Both the position numbers and the translations under genes were made by a program. 53,633 nt of DNA from Hymenobacter jeollabukensis. Its GTDB lineage: Bacteria; Bacteroidota; Bacteroidia; Cytophagales; Hymenobacteraceae. The DNA lies in contig NZ_VAJM01000023.1 in the NCBI RefSeq assembly GCF_005771675.1, positions 1 through 53,633 of the forward strand, read 5' to 3'. This document shows positions 49,632 to 53,633 of this stretch, piece after piece. Positions within the stretch are counted from its first letter, which is position 1. Every line of letters begins with the position of its first letter. Below the pieces are notes generated by a model. That model was not told where the DNA came from and made no database searches. It worked only from the letters and a program-made list of their open reading frames with translations.

Positions 49632-51566
49632 CTACTCGTAGCTGCGGGTCGACAGCTTCACGTTTTCGAACTCCAGCGGCTCCTTGTTGAGACGCTCCGG
49701 CTGGTTGTCACCCATGTATTCCCAGGCGGCCACGTAGGCGTAGTTCTCGTCGTCGCGCTTGGCTTCGCCCTTGGCATCCTGGTACTCCTCGCGGAAGTGG
49801 CCGCCGCAGCTTTCGTTGCGGTTGTAGGCGTCGTCCACCATCAGCTCGCCCAGCTCCAGGAAGTCGGCTACGCGGCCGGCTTTTTCCAGGGTCTGGTTGA
49901 GGTCGTCGTTTACGCCCACCACTTTCAGGTCCTGCCAGAACTCCTTGCGCAGCTTCTGGATTTCCTTTTTGGCGTGCTGCAGGCCCTCGGCCGTGCGGGC
50001 CATGCCGCAGTACTCCCACATGATGTGGCCCAGGGCCTTGTGGAAGTCGTCCGGCGTACGCGTGCCGTTGATGCTCAGGAACTTGCTGATTCGCTCCCGC
50101 ACCGCTGCTTCCGCCTCGGCAAAGGCCGGGTGCTTGGCATCGACGGGCACCGGCTTGGTCTTGGCCAAGTAGTCGCCGATGGTGTAGGGAATCACGAAAT
50201 AGCCGTCGGCTAGGCCCTGCATCAAGGCCGAAGCGCCGAGGCGGTTGGCGCCGTGGTCGGAGAAGTTGCACTCCCCGGTGGCGTACAGGCCCGGAATGGT
50301 GGTCTGCAGGTTGTAGTCCACCCACAGGCCGCCCATGGTGTAGTGCACGGCCGGGTAGATGCGCATGGGCTGCTTGTACGGGTCCTCGTCGGTGATTTTC
50401 TCGTACATGGCGAAGAGGTTGCCGTACTTCTGGCTCACCCCGTCGGCGCCGATGCGCTTGATGATTTCGCTGAAATCGAGGTACACGGCCAGGCCCGAGG
50501 AGCCCACGCCCCGACCTTCGTCGCACATCTGCTTGGCATTGCGCGAGGCCACGTCGCGGGGCACCAGGTTACCGAAGGCGGGGTATTTGCGCTCCAGGAA
50601 GTAGTCCCGGTCTTCCTCCTTGATGTCGTTGACGTGAATCTGCCCGGCGCGCAGGCGCTCGGCCATTTCCACCGTCTTGGGCACCCACACGCGCCCGTCG
50701 TTGCGCAAGGACTCCGACATCAGCGTCAGCTTCGACTGGTAGTCGCCCGAGACGGGGATGCAGGTGGGGTGAATCTGGGTGAAGCAGGGGTTGGCGAAGA
50801 AGGCGCCCTTCTTGTGGGCGCGCCAGGCAGCCGTTACGTTGCAGTACTTGGCGTTGGTGCTCAGGTAGAACACGTTGCCGTAGCCGCCGGTGGCCAGCAC
50901 CACCGCGTGGGCCGCGTGCTGCTGAATCTCGCCGGTAATCAGGTTGCGGGTGATGATGCCGCGCGCCTGCCCGTCGATAATCACCACGTCGAGCATTTCC
51001 GAGCGGGTGTACAGCTTCACTTTGCCGTAGGCCACCTGCCGGCTCAGGGCCGAGTAGGCGCCCAGCAGCAGCTGCTGCCCGGTCTGGCCGCGGGCGTAGA
51101 ACGTGCGGCTTACCTGGGCCCCGCCGAACGAGCGGTTGGCCAGCAATCCGCCGTACTCGCGGGCGAAGGGCACGCCCTGGGCCACGCACTGGTCGATGAT
51201 GTTCACCGACACCTGGGCCAGGCGGTACACGTTGGCTTCGCGGGCGCGGTAGTCGCCGCCCTTCACCGTGTCGTAGAACAGGCGGTACACCGAGTCACCG
51301 TCGTTCTGGTAGTTCTTGGCGGCGTTGATGCCACCCTGCGCGGCGATGGAGTGGGCGCGGCGGGGCGAGTCGTGGAAGGTGAAGGCCTTCACGTTGTAGC
51401 CCAGCTCGGCCAGCGAGGCGGCGGCCGAAGCCCCGGCCAGGCCGGTGCCCACCACGATGACGTCGTACTTCCGCTTGTTGGCGGGGTTGACGAGCTTGAC
51501 GTTGAACTTATGCTTGTCCCATTTCTCGGCGATAGGGCCGTCGGGGATTTTGGCGTCCAGGATCAT
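49632..51566 (-). CDS. sdhA: Succinate dehydrogenase/fumarate reductase flavoprotein subunit
   Basis: The FAD-binding start is [23 protein letters not shown] near residue 34; the covalent-FAD His lies in [15 protein letters not shown] near 71. Catalytic segments follow: [10 protein letters not shown]-like [14 protein letters not shown] near 263, [19 protein letters not shown] near 410 and [21 protein letters not shown] near 432. At 644 residues it is the long form found with single cytochrome b subunits (type B). It lies 21 bp after sdhC on the same transcript. Confidence 0.95.
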   Translation of the reverse strand: MILDAKIPDGPIAEKWDKHKFNVKLVNPANKRKYDVIVVGTGLAGASAAASLAELGYNVKAFTFHDSPRRAHSIAAQGGINAAKNYQNDGDSVYRLFYDTVKGGDYRAREANVYRLAQVSVNIIDQCVAQGVPFAREYGGLLANRSFGGAQVSRTFYARGQTGQQLLLGAYSALSRQVAYGKVKLYTRSEMLDVVIIDGQARGIITRNLITGEIQQHAAHAVVLATGGYGNVFYLSTNAKYCNVTAAWRAHKKGAFFANPCFTQIHPTCIPVSGDYQSKLTLMSESLRNDGRVWVPKTVEMAERLRAGQIHVNDIKEEDRDYFLERKYPAFGNLVPRDVASRNAKQMCDEGRGVGSSGLAVYLDFSEIIKRIGADGVSQKYGNLFAMYEKITDEDPYKQPMRIYPAVHYTMGGLWVDYNLQTTIPGLYATGECNFSDHGANRLGASALMQGLADGYFVIPYTIGDYLAKTKPVPVDAKHPAFAEAEAAVRERISKFLSINGTRTPDDFHKALGHIMWEYCGMARTAEGLQHAKKEIQKLRKEFWQDLKVVGVNDDLNQTLEKAGRVADFLELGELMVDDAYNRNESCGGHFREEYQDAKGEAKRDDENYAYVAAWEYMGDNQPERLNKEPLEFENVKLSTRSYE

Positions 51567-51587
51567 AAGTAGTCTAGACCGGGTGGG

Positions 51588-52259
51588 TTACTGGAAGAAG
51601 AAGTACAGCGGCATGGCCGCGAAGCCCGCGCATACCAGCACGGCGAAGGCGTAGCCCGCGTACGTAACCAGCGGCGTGTACTTGCGGTGCGTCAGGCCCA
51701 GGGACTGGAAGGCGCTTTTGAAGCCGTGGATGAGGTGGTAGCACAGGGCTACCTGCGCCAGCACGTAGAGCAGCACGTACCACCACTGGTGAAACGAGCT
51801 GACGACCAGCGTGTAGAGGTCGGCGTTGTTGTTGATGTCCGGGTCCAGGTCGCCGAAACGGGCGCGGTAGAAGAAGTTGTAGAGGTGGACCAGCAGGAAG
51901 ATCAGGATGATGGTGCCCAGCAGACCCATGTTGCGGGACTGCCAGGGCGAGTTCTGCTCGATGTGGTTGGCTACGTAGCCCTGGCCGCCCCGGGCCTTAC
52001 GGTTCTTGCCGGTCAGGGCAACGGCCTCGTAAATGTGAAACGCAAACCCCAGCAGCAGCCCGATTTCCAGGGTGCGGATGACGGGATTGGTCCCCATGAA
52101 ATGGGAGTAGATATTAAAAGCGGCGCCGCCATCGTTCTTAAACAACTGGAGGTTGCCGACTAAGTGAACCACCAGGAACGAGCACAGGAACAGGCCCGTG
52201 ACGGCCATGATGATTTTGCGGCCAATGCTGCTGGTAAGCGCGTTGCTAAGCCAACTCAT
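51588..52259 (-). CDS. sdhC: Succinate dehydrogenase cytochrome b558 subunit
   Basis: This is a five-helix membrane anchor of 223 residues: helices near 17-38, 60-78, 108-130, 153-178 and 200-222. Heme-ligand His candidates are in SFLVVHLVGNLQLF, AFHIYEAV, LVHLYNFF and CYHLIHGFKSAFQSLG. The single-subunit anchor is typical of Bacteroidota complex II, which works with menaquinone. It is the first gene of sdhCAB and has the best promoter match in the window. Confidence 0.93.
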   Translation of the reverse strand: MSWLSNALTSSIGRKIIMAVTGLFLCSFLVVHLVGNLQLFKNDGGAAFNIYSHFMGTNPVIRTLEIGLLLGFAFHIYEAVALTGKNRKARGGQGYVANHIEQNSPWQSRNMGLLGTIILIFLLVHLYNFFYRARFGDLDPDINNNADLYTLVVSSFHQWWYVLLYVLAQVALCYHLIHGFKSAFQSLGLTHRKYTPLVTYAGYAFAVLVCAGFAAMPLYFFFQ

Positions 52260-52299
52260 AGGTGAACGGAAGGGTGAGAAAAAGGTCGGTTGAACCGGT

Positions 52300-52330
52300 C
52301 AAAGGTACACCCCGACCCGCAACGAAACAA
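52300..52330 (-). promoter_or_regulatory. Promoter of sdhCAB: TTG-N20-TACCTTTG
   Basis: On the minus strand a -33 TTG (52330-52328) is followed after exactly 20 bp by TACCTTTG (52307-52300), a full match to the Bacteroidota consensus. It lies 40 bp before the sdhC ATG. Confidence 0.75.
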
Positions 52331-52439
52331 TTCGCTTTGCATTCCCGCCAAATGGCTGCCGGGCCGGTGAACCAGTGCTCCGGACTTGCCGTTACAACGA
52401 TGATGCCGTTAGGACAACCGATTGTTTGCGGCGTTTGTT

Positions 52440-52460
52440 AGGATGATATCATCCTTTTTT
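52440..52460 (+). promoter_or_regulatory. Perfect palindrome AGGATGATATCATCCT plus T tract
   Basis: A 16-bp palindrome (52440-52455) runs into a T tract (52455-52460). It lies 44 bp before the start of the surface protein gene. It could be an operator for a dimeric regulator; with no loop it is a poor terminator. The rest of the gap 52260-52503 holds no gene. Confidence 0.45.
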
Positions 52461-52503
52461 ACCGTCTTTTTTTCTTGCCGACGCTTTCTAACCGTCTAGC
52501 AGT

Positions 52504-53633
52504 ATGATTCTTTCATTACTCCGCGGCTGCCTACGGGCTTTGGCCGGTTCGGCGTTCTTAGGCGCAATTAGCATACTGGTTGCATTCCCGGCCCGGGCTA
52601 CCCACATCCGCGCCGGCGACATCCAGGCTCAGACCGATACTACGGCCGCCCGCAACCCGCTGCGCATCTTTTTTAAGATGGTGACCTACACGGACGCTTC
52701 CCAGATTGCTGATAACAACGATACGGAAACCATCTTTTACGGCGACGGGACCAGTAGCGGGCAAAATGCCGTGCGCCGGGTGAGCCGCGTCAATATTGGC
52801 AACGGTGTAAACCGTAACGTGTATTATTTTGACCACACGTACGCCGCCGCCGGTAGCTACACCATCAGCTTTATTGGTGAGAATCGTAACGGAGGCATCC
52901 GCAACGTTCCGCAGTCGTCTTCGCGCAACTTCTACATCCACACCAAGATTAACATCAGTCCGTTGGTCGGTGTCAACCACTCGCCTGTGCTCAACGCCCC
53001 GGCCGTGGACCGGGCAGCCGCCGGGCAGGTGTTTTTGCACAATCCTGCGGCTTTCGATGCCGATGGGGACTCCTTGGTGTACCGCCTGCGTGTGTGCCAG
53101 TGGGAACCGCGCGGCGTTTTGGGAGTGCTAAACAACGGGAACGTGCCCAACCCGGTCGATCTGCCCGGCTACGTGTATCCGCAAGATCAATCGGTTTCCC
53201 GCAATGGCGTACAGGTGGCCTATGCCGGTCCGCCGGTAGGCGCCCCCGGCAATGCCGCCATTTTGGAAATAGATGTGCGCACGGGGCAGCTCGTCTGGAA
53301 CGCACCGAGTCCGCTGGGCCTGGGCGAGTACAACGTGGCGTTTGTGGTGGAGGAATGGCGGCGCGACGCGTTCGGCGGCAAACGCCTGATTGGGGAAGTC
53401 GTGCGCGACATGCAGATAACGGTGTTTGCCAGCAGCAACCAGCGCCCGACCATCACGGTGCCGCGCGACACGTGCGTGGTGGCCGGCACCACCCTCACGC
53501 GCACGGTGACGGCCACCGACCCGGACAACAACCTGCTGCGCCTCTCCGCCTACGGGGGCATGCTGCCCACCCCGGCCAGCTTCGTGACCACGCTCAGCGT
53601 GCCGGGCCGGGCCGTGGGCCGCTTCAGCTGGCC
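52504..53633 (+). CDS. Secreted surface protein, 5' part (runs off the window)
   Basis: The frame is open from ATG 52504 to the last base, 376 codons without a stop. It begins with a signal peptide (LLRGCLRALAGSAFLGAISILVAFPARA) and then THIRAGDIQAQ, a start I associate with large Bacteroidota surface proteins that have PKD-like domains and a C-terminal type IX secretion or gliding-motility domain. A PKD-like turn YYFDHTYAAAGSYTISF is near residue 112, and FDADGDSLVYRL and ATDPDNNLLRLSAYGG (cadherin/PKD-like Asp patterns) are near 190 and 340. The C-terminus lies outside the window, so the secretion route is inferred. Confidence 0.8.
   Translation, partial: MILSLLRGCLRALAGSAFLGAISILVAFPARATHIRAGDIQAQTDTTAARNPLRIFFKMVTYTDASQIADNNDTETIFYGDGTSSGQNAVRRVSRVNIGNGVNRNVYYFDHTYAAAGSYTISFIGENRNGGIRNVPQSSSRNFYIHTKINISPLVGVNHSPVLNAPAVDRAAAGQVFLHNPAAFDADGDSLVYRLRVCQWEPRGVLGVLNNGNVPNPVDLPGYVYPQDQSVSRNGVQVAYAGPPVGAPGNAAILEIDVRTGQLVWNAPSPLGLGEYNVAFVVEEWRRDAFGGKRLIGEVVRDMQITVFASSNQRPTITVPRDTCVVAGTTLTRTVTATDPDNNLLRLSAYGGMLPTPASFVTTLSVPGRAVGRFSW

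Noticed and set aside
50253-51572. 439-codon open frame opposite sdhA
   Set aside because: Antisense shadow of a well-conserved gene, with a His/Gly/Val-biased product.

Overview
The window looks like chromosomal DNA from a high-GC member of the Bacteroidota, most like Hymenobacter or a close relative (Cytophagales). The evidence is: a division/cell-wall (dcw) cluster of the Bacteroidota type (no murF, PASTA-bearing FtsI, FtsZ with a long linker and a VPAYLRR tail), candidate promoters of the Bacteroidota type (-7 TAnnTTTG), a carotenoid cluster with both a ketolase (CrtW) and a hydroxylase (CrtZ), a single-subunit cytochrome b succinate dehydrogenase, and metal-related TonB/Cys-rich genes typical of the phylum. 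The species assignment is an inference.

Layout. 1-3.7 kb: an accessory stretch beside a tRNA-Leu(CAA) gene. It holds a tyrosine recombinase, a 63-residue probable DNA-binding protein, a conserved protein of unknown function with a GTVGG / RTREN signature, a small gene broken by a 17-bp tandem duplication, and a 93-residue DUF262 fragment. 3.8-10.9 kb: housekeeping genes (hscB, a monooxygenase-domain protein, a SAM hydroxide adenosyltransferase, phoH, an acetyltransferase, comEC, an enoyl-CoA hydratase). 11.3-19.9 kb: carotenoid genes crtZ, a MerR/B12-binding (CarH-like) regulator, an ECF sigma factor, crtI, crtB, two unknowns, ispH and crtW. 20.0-23.7 kb: a TPR histidine kinase and a LytTR response regulator that overlap tail to tail, then an unknown gene. 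23.8-27.1 kb: a probable metal-handling operon on the minus strand (small Cys/His protein, TonB-dependent receptor, HMA-domain protein). 27.4-44.4 kb: the dcw cluster mraZ-rsmH-ftsL-ftsI-murE-mraY-murD-ftsW-(68-residue protein)-murG-murC-ftsQ-ftsA-ftsZ, ending at a perfect 23-bp terminator hairpin. 44.5-47.9 kb: a minus-strand operon with a Cys-rich membrane protein, an MbnP-like lipoprotein and two MauG/cytochrome c peroxidase-like diheme proteins. 48.0-52.3 kb: an FMN reductase and sdhCAB. 52.5 kb to the end: the 5' part of a secreted surface protein.

The most notable points are: (i) the small recombinase module with uncharacterised companion genes at a tRNA; (ii) a recurring architecture in which gaps between co-directional genes are filled with inverted repeats built from short tandem words, different words at each site but similar geometry; (iii) the MbnP plus diheme operon without methanobactin genes; (iv) the B12-type photoreceptor candidate inside the carotenoid cluster; (v) a 68-residue gene coupled to murG inside the dcw cluster, and an abrupt AT-rich half of ftsQ that contains a candidate promoter for ftsAZ. 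Many long antisense reading frames are by-products of the GC-rich codon pattern and are left out.
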